Below are positions 10,958 to 23,449 of a stretch of 64,000 nt of DNA, piece by piece. The stretch covers positions 21,010,161-21,074,160 of the forward strand of contig NC_052046.1 of the NCBI RefSeq assembly GCF_015832195.1, given 5' to 3'. Position 1 is the first letter of the stretch. Each line of letters starts with the position of its first letter. The notes below the pieces were generated by a model. The model was not told the DNA's origin, ran no database searches, and saw only the letters and a program-made list of their open reading frames with translations. Position numbers and translations under genes: made by a program. This DNA comes from Motacilla alba alba (lineage: Eukaryota; Chordata; Aves; Passeriformes; Motacillidae).

Positions 10958-13417
10958 GTAAGTACATTATTTTTCTTTCTTCTGGACCAACTGCCTAATG
11001 TTTTAAAATAGAAATCCTCTTATTTATTCATATTTTATTATAATTGCCTTCAAAGTACTTGAGTTTTATTCTGCATCATATCTCATGTTACTTTGAAAGC
11101 CGTTTTTTTAGCTCTGAATGTCTGTGGAGGACCCAAGTAAATTATATTGATTTACATGTAATTGTGTGCATATATAGAAAGGGAAATATATGAAAAAGGA
11201 AAATAATTCTGTTTTAAAGCTCAGTGTCCATTAAGTGTTTTGGCTTGGGAGCTTTAAAATACTGAGTTTTGTAATTTATTTTTCAGTTCTTAGAAATGAT
11301 AAGCATATTTATTTGGAAAACTTGGATAAAAGGTACTTGAAAAAATGCTAGAAATTTTTGTTGAGCCTTCTACAGTCCTTTTTGGTTTGCTGCTCTAAAG
11401 CCTAGACATACATCACATTATATACTGTGTCTCTTACTGGTGTGTTGACATTTTTTAGCTAAAGAGAATATGTAAAAATGTGAAAAGTGTTGACAAGACA
11501 AAGTTTGATTTGCTTTCAAAGCTCTATAGAAAAGCAACACATGTTCAGAATTAGCTTTTTACTTTAGTAAATGATGCCAATGCAGATGGCACTAACTTGC
11601 TTTTGCCTCATAGTGTAAGGGTTTGTAGAGGCAAGTATTTTCTATGAATAAAAAGAGTACCCAGTAGAGTACTTAGTCATCAGGTCTGTATGAATTCCTG
11701 TAGAGGAACTGTTACTGCCTAGTCCCTCTCCTGCCCCAGAAAAAAAACCCCAACAACATGTGACAGCAGCTTCCATCTGCTCTGATTTTATTAATAGCAC
11801 TGCTCAGATTGTGGAAATGCTAATAAATATTGACTCCCCAATTACTTTATTTTGAGACTATAAAATACTGGTTCAAAGGATGTAAAATCTTCTGCATATT
11901 TTATCTGGCATTTCTATAAACAGCATATGCTTAAGTAGAGAGAAGCATGTGCACATGCTTGTGTTTTCTAACCTTTTGTGTAGCCTACAATGCTGTAAGC
12001 TTTGTGTGCTTTGGCATTCTCCACTGAGCTAATAATCCATGCTGTTGCTGCACTGCCTCAGCTGTGTTTGCTGCACCATAAGGTTTGTTGCTTCTTATGG
12101 GCAAATGACTAGCACTGCCTCTTGCCTTCACTTCCACTGTGCTCGTTCATCTCTTTTGGCTCTGGTGGTATAACTAGAGGAATTAAGACAGTATCTCTTC
12201 CTTTCTACTGGAATAGATGTTGACTGTATGCGAAAAAAAAATTTTCTCATACTGTAGTAATCCCTCAAAAAACTAAACCTGAAGCACAAGCCGTTTATTA
12301 TGGTTTTTTTAGCTGTGCCAGAAGCTTGCCACCCTTTAGTCTGGTTGCTTTGTGTATTTAATTTTCATTGTATTCTTTGTATAGAAAGTCAGGAATTTGT
12401 TTCCATGGATCTTTTTCACAGTAGCAGTGAAAGAAAATTAGGTTATTTGATGTAGAAATTAGTGGATTTGGAAAGCAAAGCAGTTCTGAAGTAGCTTAGT
12501 TCCAGTTAGCTGTACCAAATAGCTGTGATTACTAGGTATATAGTAGCTGTGATTATTTTGACTGCATATTTTAAAAAAAGCTGTGGCTAGTGGGGAATGG
12601 ACTATACTTCGATATCCTGTTGGGATAAATATTTCATATTTCTGCCTATTAACTTAAAAATGAGAAAAATTAAATCCAACTCTGTCAGTTCAATAATGTA
12701 AAGGAAGTTTTTAGCCATCTGAAAACAACAGAGTTGAAATACTGAAATATCAATGTTGTGGCTTTTAAAGAAGCTTGGGTGGTTGTGTATTCCATGAAGA
12801 ATTGTGGGACTCCTGCAGTTTCCTTCAGACTTAAGATTGCTGTTGTAAAAAAATCTCTGCATTTATATGGTGTTTTTTTTTTTTTTTGTCTAAGGAAGAG
12901 AAGTGGATGAGATTGAAATGCAGTAGTTTTAAAGATCAATTTATTCCTCCCTCTTAAGGTTTTCTTAGTAACATGATAAATACACACCCAAAGAATATAC
13001 AATCAAGTGAAACATCAGAAATGAAGCTCAGATGTAATGCTAATGTCAGCAGTGTTGTTAATGGTATCCAATTAGAAACCATTCTTTACACTGGCACTTA
13101 CTTGGATAGATTCACTGTCCAGATGGAAGTTATTTTCTAGGGCTGTCTCAGAAAAAGAGCAAAAGAAAATGTGCGAGAACATATTTGCAGCTACTGGGCT
13201 GCAATTGTGTTATGACTTGTGTGTGTGCGTTGCTGTGTATTGTTCAGTAGTGTTATTATGAAAAGTCAATATAAATACTTTAAAAAAAAAGTTGAAAGTA
13301 CAGTTGCTTGGTTATCTGAACATTTTAAAATTTAAATTTTTCCAGTAAACTTAATCTGTAATTTTTCTCTCTCCCTTTTTTTGTGTGGTTATTGCTCTGA
13401 AAGATCTTGCCTTAAAT
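10958..13417. other. presumed ERBIN 5' intron, nothing recognised
   Basis: AT-rich sequence with a T17-type homopolymer near 12872-12888. No repeat family recognised. Confidence 0.6.
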
Positions 13418-15770
13418 TCACAGAATCACAGAAGAGTTACAGTTACAAGGAACCCCTGGAGATCATCTCATCCAAGGCAGGGTCACCTAGAGCAGGTTAA
13501 AGAGGAACAGTTCTGTCTGGGTTTTGAATGTCTTCAGAGAGGGAGAATCCATGACCTCCTTAGGCAGCCTGTTAGAGTGCTCTGCAACCCTCAACATAAA
13601 GAATTTCTTCCTCATCTTGAGGTGAAATTTCTTACGTTTTAGTTTATTGCTGTTACTTCTTGTCCAGTATCTGGGCATCATTGAGAAGTCTGGCACCATG
13701 CTCTTGGCACCCACCTTTCAGATATTTATATGCATTGATGAGATCCCCTCTCAGTCTTCTCTTCTCTAGACTAAACTGGCCCAGCTCTCTCAGTCTCCCC
13801 TCGTTAAGAGAGATGCTCCAGACCCCTCATCATCTTTGTGCCCCTTTGCTGGACACTCTCCAGGAGCTCCTTGTCTCTCTGGTACTGAGGAGCCCAGAAC
13901 TGGACACAGCACTCCAGATGTGGCCTCACCAGGGCCCAGTAGAGGGGGAGGATCAGCTTCCTCCACCTCTTGGCCACACTTCCCAATGCAGCCCAGGATC
14001 CCACTGGGCCTCCTGGCCACAAGGGCACACTGCTGGCTCATTGACACCTTCTGATGCACCAAGACTCCCAGGTCCTTCTCCACAGAGCTGCTCTTTAGTG
14101 GGGCAGCCCCAGCCTGTGCTGGGACTTGGGGTTATTCCTCCTCAGGTGCAGGACCCTGCACTTGCCCTTGTTGAGCCTCATTAGGGTTCTCTCTGTCCAA
14201 CTCTCCAGCCCACTGAGGTCCAGCCCAAAGGCAGCAGAGCCTTCAGGTGTATCAGCCACTCCCCAGTTTGGATCATCAGCTAACCTGCTGAGGGTACCTT
14301 GGATCCCTTCATCCAGGCCAGTGATAAGCATGTTGGTGAGACTGGAGCCAGTATTGATCCCTGGGGAACACCACTGACTACAGGCCTCCAACTGGATTCT
14401 GCTGCCCTGATCCTGACCCTCTGAGCTCTGCCATTCAGCCAGTCCTTGGTCCACCCCACTGTCCATTCATCTAAACCACGCTTCCTGTGCTTGCCTTTGA
14501 GGATGTTATGGGAGACTGTGTCCAAAGCCTTGCTGAAGGGGAGGCAGACTACAACCACTGCTCTCCCCTCACCTAACCCATCCTGCCCTGCCATCACAGG
14601 AGGCTGGTCAAGCATGATTTCCCCTTGGGGAATCCCTGCTGACTGCTCCTGATGACCTTCTTTTCTTCTGCATGCTTGATGACCTCCAGAATGTTCTGTT
14701 CCATCACCTTTCCATGGGTGGAGATGAGGCTGACTGGCCAGTAGTTTCCTGGGTTCTTCATGCTATTTCTGAAGATGAGACTAACTTTGTCCTTTGTCCA
14801 GTCATTGAGCACATCTCCATGGTTTTTCAAGGATGATGGAGAGTGGCTTAGCAACATCATCTATTAGCTCCCTCAGCACCTGTTTGTACATCCCATCAAG
14901 GCCCATGGATTTATGGATGTTAAGCCTGTCTAGTTAAAGCCTCAATTACCAGGGGTAGGTCTTCCTTTCTCCAGCCTTCCTGTCCTTGCCTCAGGGTCTG
15001 GGATTCCTGAGGGCTGGCCTGAGCAGTTAACACTGAAGGAAAGAAGGCATTCAGTAATTCTGCCTCTCTCTGTCTTCCTTCACCAGGACAACTGATTCAG
15101 CAGTGACTCCACACTTTCCCTGGTATTCCTTTTGCTGATGATCTACTTGTAGAAGCCCTGCTTTTGTCCTTGATATTCTTTTGCAGACTCAACTGGAAGT
15201 GGGTTTTGGTCTTCCTTGTCACCCCCTTGCATTCTGTGACAATATTCCTCTCATCCTCCCATGTGGCCTGTCCCTTTTTCCACCTTCCATAAATTTCGTT
15301 CTTCTATTTGAGATTTGTTAGAAACTCTCTGCTCATCCATAAAGGGTTCCTGCCCCCTTTGCTTAATTTCTGGTTCATGGGAATGCACTGGTCTTGAGCT
15401 TGGAGGAAATAAATGATGCTTGAATATTGACCAGATTTCTTCTCTAGAGCCCTAACTCATGAGATTCTGCTTAGCAGGTCTTTGAAGAGGCTGAAGTTAG
15501 CTCTCTGGACGTTTAGGGTTCTAGTCCTGATTGCTGCTTTACCTCCTCTACACAGGATCTTGAGTTCCATCATCTCAGGGTTGCTACAACCAAGGCTGCC
15601 CCCAACTTTCACGTTCTCAGTCCTTCTTGGCCTGTTTGTACAAGGTCCAACAACACGCCTTTTCTTGTTGGCTCTTCTACCACTTACATTAAAAAGTTAC
15701 CGTCAGTGAACTGTGGGAACTTCTTGGACTGTGTGCTGAGTCATGTTGTCTCTCTCCAAAAAATACTAGG
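13418..15770 (-). mobile_element. long CR1 LINE (3' UTR through reverse transcriptase and further into ORF2)
   Basis: The largest repeat in the window, about 2.35 kb. On + it opens with the CR1 terminal block cagaatcacagaag. Minus-strand fragments carry RT landmarks: LNKGKCRVLHLRRNNP (about 14110-14160), VVSGVPQGSILAPV (about 14320-14370), FSKALDTVSHNIL (about 14500-14540), NYWPVSLIS and GFPKGKSCLTSLL further upstream. They fall in several frames, so ORF2 is broken. Noticeably more GC-rich than its surroundings. It lies antisense to ERBIN in a presumed 5' intron. Confidence 0.93.
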
Positions 15771-18530
15771 GTGATTGAATCACAGATGTATACTCTCATG
15801 TACATCTGACTTAGTGATGTCTTGGTCTAGGCTTATAAGGATATTTAGTATTACTGCGTTTCAGTTAAAGGCTGTACTTGAAATAGAATATTTTATTACA
15901 TAGGTTATTTGCCAGAGATTTTTTTCTTCTCACTTCAAAAATAATACTTTTGTTCTATTTTGATGGAGTCATTCTGGTTTTGTCATTGTTAAGCTTTTGC
16001 CATGATAAGGCCAAGTACTGCTGACTGCTTTATTGCAGAAAATAGATAGAAATAATTATTCTAAAGAGTTCTTTTGATATGCTTAGGGTGGATTTTACCT
16101 GTCAAAATCAGCTCCTGAAGTTTGTTTTAGTGTAGGCAGTTTAGATTATCTTTTCAGCTAAAAAGTATCTGTTAGAACACATACCTAGTTAGAGATTCTT
16201 TAATTCCAGTAAAACAGGAAAATGCTGTTGTTGCATAAAGAAAATGTTACTGATACAGGTAACAGCATTGTAACTGCAGCAAGTAAGATTTTATGCTATG
16301 GTTTGATGAGAATCTTCACATTCTAATTGTGTAAAGGTTTTCTGATTATTTTAAATCAAAGCAAAATAGAAATGGCAAATTGAAATTTGATTAGAATTTA
16401 TATATGGAATGCAAAAAAGAGATAATTTAAGCAAATGTCTCCAGAATTCATACCTGACATTGCTTTTCTGACAATTAACTGAAATTATCTTGCTGCCCTG
16501 GCCCTTGGAGATGGTTGGATGGTTTTGGGTGGTTTGTTTTGTTTATTTTAATGTATAGAAGGCACTGAGAACTTGGAAAGTTCTAACCCAAGAAAACCTT
16601 TGAACTCGGTATTTACTAAGTTAGGAGTAGAGAATGGCTGGGTTTGGTTACATTCTGGTATGCTGGATCAGTAAAAAAACCTGATTTCTGTGCTCTCTGT
16701 TCCCTTAGTTTTCTCAAAAAAAATTAGCAAGCATCCTTAATATGTTTTCATTTAGCAATTGGCCATTCACTATATTTACTAACATGTTCTTCCTCCTGTT
16801 GTTACCATATTGTTGTTTCAAGGGTAATGGCTTTTATTTCTTTTTCTCTGAATGCTGTCTGTGAGCAAGCACAGCATGTTTTTTGATGTTCCTTGCCTGC
16901 ATGAGGACACACAGCCATGGATGCCAGAACCAGGGAGCCTCAGACTATAGCTTCATATTAAAATGGTGTCCATTTTATTTCCACCCACTTGTTCTTTCTC
17001 CAGAGTGCAATACTTTGGTTCCCTTGTTTGTACTGGTATGTTTGCCAGTCTCATTCAGTGAAATGTATGACATAACCAGTCCAGTCTGGGGATTTTTTTT
17101 TTTCCTAGAAGAGACACAAAGAAATAGCTGGGATGAAAAGGGAGGAAGAAGTGAAAATACCTGAAGTTGGCATTGTCGCCAAATGAGGCTTCACCACCTC
17201 AACTAGAGAATGCCAGTGATCCTTAGAAAGGGAAAGCTTCTTCACAGTGCAGGCTGTCTTTGCATGTTTCAGATCCTTTTCAGTGGCCATCAGGTTTGAG
17301 CCATCCTTTTGTTTCCCAAAGATGACCCGCAAAAGGATTGAAGAGAAACACACTTTCAAGCTAGGGTGTGCAAAATGGTGGTTGCAGTTTGTTATTTTAA
17401 GAGCTCACCTTTCCTGCCCAAGAGGACTGAATTGATCTTAGGGGAAGTCTGTGCCAAGCCTTAGTGCCACCCCCTACACACTTTTCCTGTCCCACCCCCA
17501 TAATTTCCTGATGAGTAGGAGTACTTTGGGTTTAAAGAGTGAATAATTCTGTGCTCTGTTTACTGTAAAAACCTAGAATGTTTTTTGTTCCTTCTAGAAA
17601 CAGCTATGTTGTTTATAGTTTTCCCATATTCATGAGAATTAGTGCTGTTTTTAACTGGAAGACATTAATGTAAATTGTGCTGTTACTTTTCACAATATAG
17701 CATCTCTCATTGAGAAACCACAAAGCCTGTGTTTTGGTGTCTTCTGTAGTGCTTGTTGCTGCTTTAGGCAGAGAAAAACCCCCTTGCAAGCTTTTTCAAA
17801 TTCTTTGTTTCAACATGAAAATGTTGGGACTTCTGTCCGTTGGTCAATTAAGTCTCTCTGTATTTGTTAGGCAGCATGTTAGGTTATGTGCTCCCCAACT
17901 CAATCTTTCCCTTTTCTGTGTTTACATGTACTCAGCTCCATAATTCTGCACTAGTTTGTAGACAGTGAGGTAGACTAAAAAGTACTTCACTGTCCATTTT
18001 GTGTGCCTAGTTCGTCTTGCCTTTCTGTATAGATATCTGATATCTGGTTTCATTTTCAATTGTTGCTGATGTAATATCCTTTTACAAGGCTTGGGAGGGG
18101 GAAGCAGCGCTTTCTTGACCATGAGTGATCCCATCCTGTTAGCATCAGACAGGAAATCTAAGGGACTAATTTCAAAACAAATTACTGTGATGCTAAGCTG
18201 TACTTGAGGTTAAATTGCCAATGTCCCATGGGATTCTGGCAGGTTTCCAGGTGCTGTTGGACTGCCAGGTACTTGGGTGATGGGAGTATGCAGGGAATCA
18301 TCAGAGTTAAAGGCAAGAGTGATGGTTCACTGAATGATGCTAGTCTCTTCTGGATTAGAATTTAGTGTATACCCAAGCTTGCTGTTGATCTTGTTTTTTC
18401 TCATTGTCTTCAAACCAATTATTTTCTTTTCAGCTTCATTTTACAGTAATTGAATTGATTGAATTCTATTAACTTTTACTGTTTATACTTTGTATTGGGT
18501 GTAGGTGACAAGGATTTAGTAGTTGGGGTA
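15771..18530. other. presumed intron, nothing recognised
   Basis: AT-rich anonymous sequence; no splice-bounded reading frame or repeat family seen. Confidence 0.6.
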
Positions 18531-19243
18531 TGATGTCCCACCTGAAAGGGGAAGGGAGAACCGAAGATTTGTAGATGCTTTTTGAAAGGAATAACTTAAA
18601 TTGGAGAGTCCACAAAAGCTTATGAAGTTTTGTTAGTTAATTAAATATGGTGTGCAAGTTGGTATGTTAGTCCTACGCCTCCTAATGTAAGTACACAGCA
18701 GTGGATTTTGGATAAAGGGGTAGGGTGGAAAGAAGGAGAAAAAGAAAAAAATTTAGGGTGGAGAGAGAGGGAGTCAGAAAGAGAGAGCCAGTCCTGGCTC
18801 CAGTATTGAGTCAGCTGATAGGATGTCCAGGGGACACCCATGCACTTGGGCTTAGTTTTGGGCACTTTTTTAATAAGTATGCTTTCCCTGACCTGGAGAG
18901 GAGTTTTGGATTTTCTATGTTAATTAGTCATCATGTGCTGTCTGTTTTTCCAGGTCTTGGTGGAAATGGGTCAGAGGCCTTTGAGCCTTTGGTGGTCTTG
19001 TTCTCCCTATACAGTCCGTGCCTGCTTCTCCCCCTCATTTCTCTGTTTGTGCTGCACTGAGCTGTGCTCATCTCCAGGAGGTAGATCAAAGACCTTTGTC
19101 CCAGAAAAGTGCTGTCCTGCCTCCGTATGGCCCCTTGTGCAGTCACATCTTGTTCTTTCTCACAGCATGTTATTGCCAGCAGTCCTTGGCTGGTGCCACA
19201 GCCACCCTGCTACTGGTGTTTGAGACAAACACATTAGCCCCTT
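18531..19243 (-). mobile_element. LTR-like endogenous retroviral element, copy B
   Basis: Co-linear with copy A at 7942-8680, in the same orientation. It shares the tccacaaaagcttatgaagt block, the tggattttggat block and the tggaaatgggtcagagg block, with many substitutions and indels. The last 188 bp (19056-19243) are identical to 8483-8670. The AATAAA position is altered to AACAAA here (ttttgttag on +). No retroviral genes adjoin it. Confidence 0.65.
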
Positions 19244-19640
19244 ATCTTCTGGGATCCTACAGGGGGTCTGCAGGTGTGACTTCACCACATGCAGATGCTG
19301 CCTGAACCTGCCCCACACTGGATGGAACTAATTCCAGCTGTGTCCAAGATGGACCCACACTGGCCAAAGCTGAGTCAGTCAACAATGTTGGTAGCACCTC
19401 TGTGATAACATATATAAGGAAGCATTAAAAACAACTGTACAATGGCCAGGCAAGAAAAGTGGGAATATGTGAGACAACCCTGCAGACACCAGAGCTAGTG
19501 AAGGAGGGGGCAAAGGTGCTCCAGGCACTGGAACAGAATGGTCCCCTGCAGACCATTGGCCAAGGCAGAGCAGATAGACACCTGCAGCCTGTGCAGAGTG
19601 ATGTTTTTCTCTTTCTATTCCTTCAAGAAGTGAAAAAAAC
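19244..19640 (+). mobile_element. possible second, different LTR-like block
   Basis: A GC-richer block with tatataagga (about 19410) and short phrases such as gatggacccacactgg and gcactggaacagaatgg that resemble the accgacgc/ggagcag-rich avian ERV LTRs. No partner copy in the window and edges not defined, so family assignment is tentative. Confidence 0.35.
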
Positions 19641-19780
19641 CTGCAAAATAACCCAAGAACTATGTAAAGGTCGTAATTTTCCTGTTGGCTCCTGAACACT
19701 GAACCTCAGGTAAACTTGTGTTTAACCTAACCTCTAATGATTTAGGGAACAAGAGGGTTTTATTTGTGTTTTGGGTTTTT

Positions 19781-19781
<1 letters not shown>

Positions 19782-19807
<26 letters not shown>
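19782..19807. repeat. T26 homopolymer
   Basis: Uninterrupted run of 26 T. No retrogene or SINE body recognised beside it. Confidence 0.9.
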
Positions 19808-19811
<4 letters not shown>

Positions 19812-22800
19812 TCCTTATTATATCTGCTGCATGAAGAACTGGAGTTGTTAAGTGGTGGAGAAACATAAGCCATCACAATGTTGTACGTCTGCAAGACAAT
19901 TTTACATTGTTAGATTTGGTGCTTCAGGTAGTCTGATGTTGTGGTATATTAGGAAATCAAGATTGTTCTGCCTGCTAGACTTACCTGTTTTATGGACAGG
20001 AAAAAATCACTATCCTTTGTGTCTCTTTTTACATTCTGTGTATTTACGCAAACCTAACAGGGAGAAGTTCCTATTTGAGCAATATAAGAAAAGCACATGT
20101 GTGTGAGATTATGTTTTTCTGTCTTCTATAGTTCTAACAGTGGATTCTCTTCTGTATTTTTTCATTCCTTTCATCCATCACAATTTTTCTGCTTGGGCCA
20201 CTGACCACAAGACAGGTAGACAGAGACAGATAGAAAGTGTGTATATCTGACTGTTGGTTTAGAAAATATATATATTGTAGAGGAGTGACAGTGCCTGCCA
20301 CTATCTGGACACCCCCATTTCCTAGTATTGGCAGCCATCTCTGTTGTAGAACATGAGTGTTAAACAGTTCTTCCCGTATGTGTAGATAAGTAGAATTTGA
20401 ACAAACACAAAATAATTTGAAATAAATCACATTGCCGTTTCCTACCTTCACTTAAATGAAGCTTTCTTGGTTCATTTTGGGTTTTGAAGAGTTACGATTA
20501 GATGTATACCCAGGTTGGTCAAACCAGTGCTTTGGGGTTGGTTGTTTATTTGATACTTATATATGAGTTTTGACTGTTTTGGCTTAAGATGTGATATGAG
20601 TTTAGGTACTTAAAGAGACATGGTAACTGAAGGAGATATTACCCAGCACTGTGATATTGTCCAGGCATTTGTTTACTAATCTGTTTATGGTGCTTTGGAT
20701 GCATGTGATCCTTTACCAGATCTTTCTTCCCCATGCCTTCCAAAAGCTCAAGATCTCTCTTACAAAATAAAGGACTAAGTTAAGAAAACTAGGTATGTGT
20801 GGGTTTTGCCTTGTTAGGCTTTATAAGTTTTGGTAGAGACATAGACAAGTAGGACTCCATGTGAAAAGAGCAGTCACTGAGGAAGAGGGGGCAAACAGTA
20901 TAATGAATGTGTTTTTTAAGGGATTGGAATGGCAAGTAGTATCTTTTTTTGTTATTCATATGAAGATGTAGTAAACTTCTTAATATTCTGCTTTCAAAAT
21001 ATAGTTCTCAGAAGTTGAAATGGGTGGACAAAGTGAACTTATTGACGGCTGCAGCTGGTGGGATATAGGTGTGCCTTTCCCTGCCAGACTTCTGGTAATC
21101 AATTCACATGTACAATCTGTGCTTCCAATGCTTGTTTCCATTACATATGTTCTTCTGTTTATACTCCTATTTAAAGAGACTGCTCTTGATGCTTCTTTCG
21201 GAAGTATTGTGTTTTTCCACAGCTTTGCCATTCTCTGAACTACTAGCAAAATGAGACAAAATTTCTTTTTTGTCAAAGGCTTTTTTGTTTTTAGATGTTG
21301 GCCAGGGAATTCAACTTGTGTTTTCATGTGCAGCATCAGAGGCTTGGAGGAGGCGTGGATAACTTGGATCTAGTGTGCACATCAGCTTCCATAGCATCCT
21401 TGGCATCTGTCTGTAGGTGGCTAGAGGATGTCATTCTTGAGCCTGTTCCTGTGAAAGAGACAGGAGGAGGTTATGCTATCTGTTTTGCTGACTTTCCCAT
21501 TCTGTGAAGATCCCCAGTGTGAAATTTGAGGTCTCCAATCTCTTTGTATGGCAATACAGTTAAATATTAAAAAAAAAAAAAAAATTAGATCACTTTTTGT
21601 TTAAATGTGGCTGCAGTTTTATGGGAAATATTGTGTTCTGATAATCAATGTAACAAAATTCTAGCAACGTGGAAGCACTGCTAAAAAAAGAGGTTTTGAT
21701 ATCCCACTATTCTAATGAAAAGTTTTCTTCCATTTTTTAATGGATGTATGTAGAATTTGACTGTTCACAGCCTTTGTGATAAATTCTACTTCTGGTTAAT
21801 GAAAACACTTAAGTATAGCAGTCCCTTGATCTATAGCCATATGAATTATACATACTGTGAAGTATTTGGAAAGCTAAGCTGTACATAGAGGAAAATCCAA
21901 GTGCATTACTTGTTTCTGTGTCTTAGTGAGAAAAAAAGGAGTCTTGCTTGTGACTTTACATAGTGCTGTGGGCATAGTATTTTATGTTCTCCCTGGATTA
22001 CTAACATACTGTCTTAAAGTTGAAGTGCAGTCTGCTAAATGTGTCTGAAAGACTTTTTTGGTGTTTGGAGGAGAAACTTTCCTGTTACTAGTCCAGAAAT
22101 TGAAATATAATTTCAGCAGTTCAAAAAAAAAAAAGGAGATAAAAAAGGCATATTTTCATTTGGAGTGTTGGCAGTTTGATTGAGAAAATAAATACTCAGT
22201 GCTGTTTTGGAGAAGTATGTATTTTTAGGCCAATTTCCTGAGGAAATGAAGCTGACATGATCATGCTGTTCATCTGCATATGTTGGTCCTTCTTGAAAAA
22301 TTGAGTCTGTCATCTAATTTCAGCCAAACTTGAAACCTGAGGTGACATTCTGAAGATTTTGTGAAAATCCATTGCTTATTAGAGAAAGAGACCTAAACTT
22401 GTGCTGTTGCTGAGGAGAAAAGAGGCAGAAACATTGCTGATGTATGCTGTCAGTGACTAGCGAGTAAGCACCATTTAGGTTTGTGTTCTCAGGCTGAATA
22501 GGGATAATGTAGAAGTCATGGAGAACAGATGTAACTGCTGTAGCAATGAGTTTAAAGGAAGAAAGGTACATTCCCATAGCAAGCTGAAGTTTCCTTGTTC
22601 CAGTGTGCTCAGTAAGATGTGTTGAAGTTTTTCAAAGGCAGTGAAGTTGCAAGATGAGGTCATCTTGTTATCTTGGAAATCTGTCCGTTTAAACTGCAGA
22701 TAGAACAATTGGTAGAAACTGTTTTTTTTTTTATTATATTCTGTCGTTGAATAAGGGATTTGTAATTAAAGTATGTGAATTTACATGTACAGAAAAAAAA

Positions 22801-23251
22801 AACCTGATTAGATTTCCTATTACATTTTAATTCTCTGCAGAGGATGAATTTTATTGTGCTAAAAAAATATCCCACTGACCTTTGTAAAGGTGGGATAAGC
22901 TGTCTTGTAAAGGAACAATTGACAGTTCAGAAGTGCCTATTTCAAAATTCTCTGATTCTCTACAGTGTAGGATTGTGTTAGTTGGTGACAAGTCGTAGGC
23001 TAAACTTTGGCTTCATCTGGTATCTGCAGGTGTGTTATCCCCATTTAATGTCATCAGATTCTGTTGTATTTAAAATAAAACAAGTCTGTGCTTCTCACTG
23101 TGTCTCATGTATATACAAATATATTTGCAGGAACATACATATATATCCTACTTTTTTTTGGTATTTAGCAGTCGGTGGAAGATTGAGAAACTGCACATGA
23201 GTATTTCTGAGGTTGTCTTGGTTTTTAAATTGACCGATTTCCCTTTTACAG
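19808..23251. other. presumed ERBIN 5' intron, nothing recognised
   Basis: AT-rich sequence up to the acceptor of the ATG exon, with an A17-type run near 21570. No other exon recognised. Confidence 0.6.
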
Positions 23252-23449
23252 TGCCTGAAAATGACAACGAAGCGGAATTTGTTTTTGCGGCTGGTGCCAT
23301 GCCGCTGTCTGCGTGGAGAGGAGGAAACTGTGACTACACTTGATTATTCTCACTGCAGCCTGGAACAGGTGCCTAAGGAGATTTTTACTTTTGAAAAGAC
23401 CTTGGAAGAACTGTATTTAGATGCTAATCAGATTGAAGAGCTTCCAAAG
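23252..23449 (+). CDS. ERBIN: ERBIN exon with start codon (residues 1-63)
   Basis: Acceptor cccttttacag ends at 23251; 9 nt of 5' UTR precede ATG at 23261; donor gtatgt starts at 23450. It encodes [16 protein letters not shown], with the Cys14/Cys16 pair palmitoylated in mammalian ERBIN, then the first LRRs ([30 protein letters not shown]). The exon ends in phase 0. Reading on into the intron adds unrelated residues before a stop, so the ORF end is not the protein end. Confidence 0.96.

Noticed and set aside
13660..14184. 174-residue + strand ORF
   Set aside because: It is the antisense translation of the CR1 RT region; the minus-strand frames carry the recognisable RT motifs.
7942..19243. 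A provirus bounded by the two LTR copies
   Set aside because: The copies are too diverged outside the identical patch, and nothing retroviral is visible between them; the interval holds a CR1 and a candidate ERBIN 5' exon. Two separate LTRs fit better.
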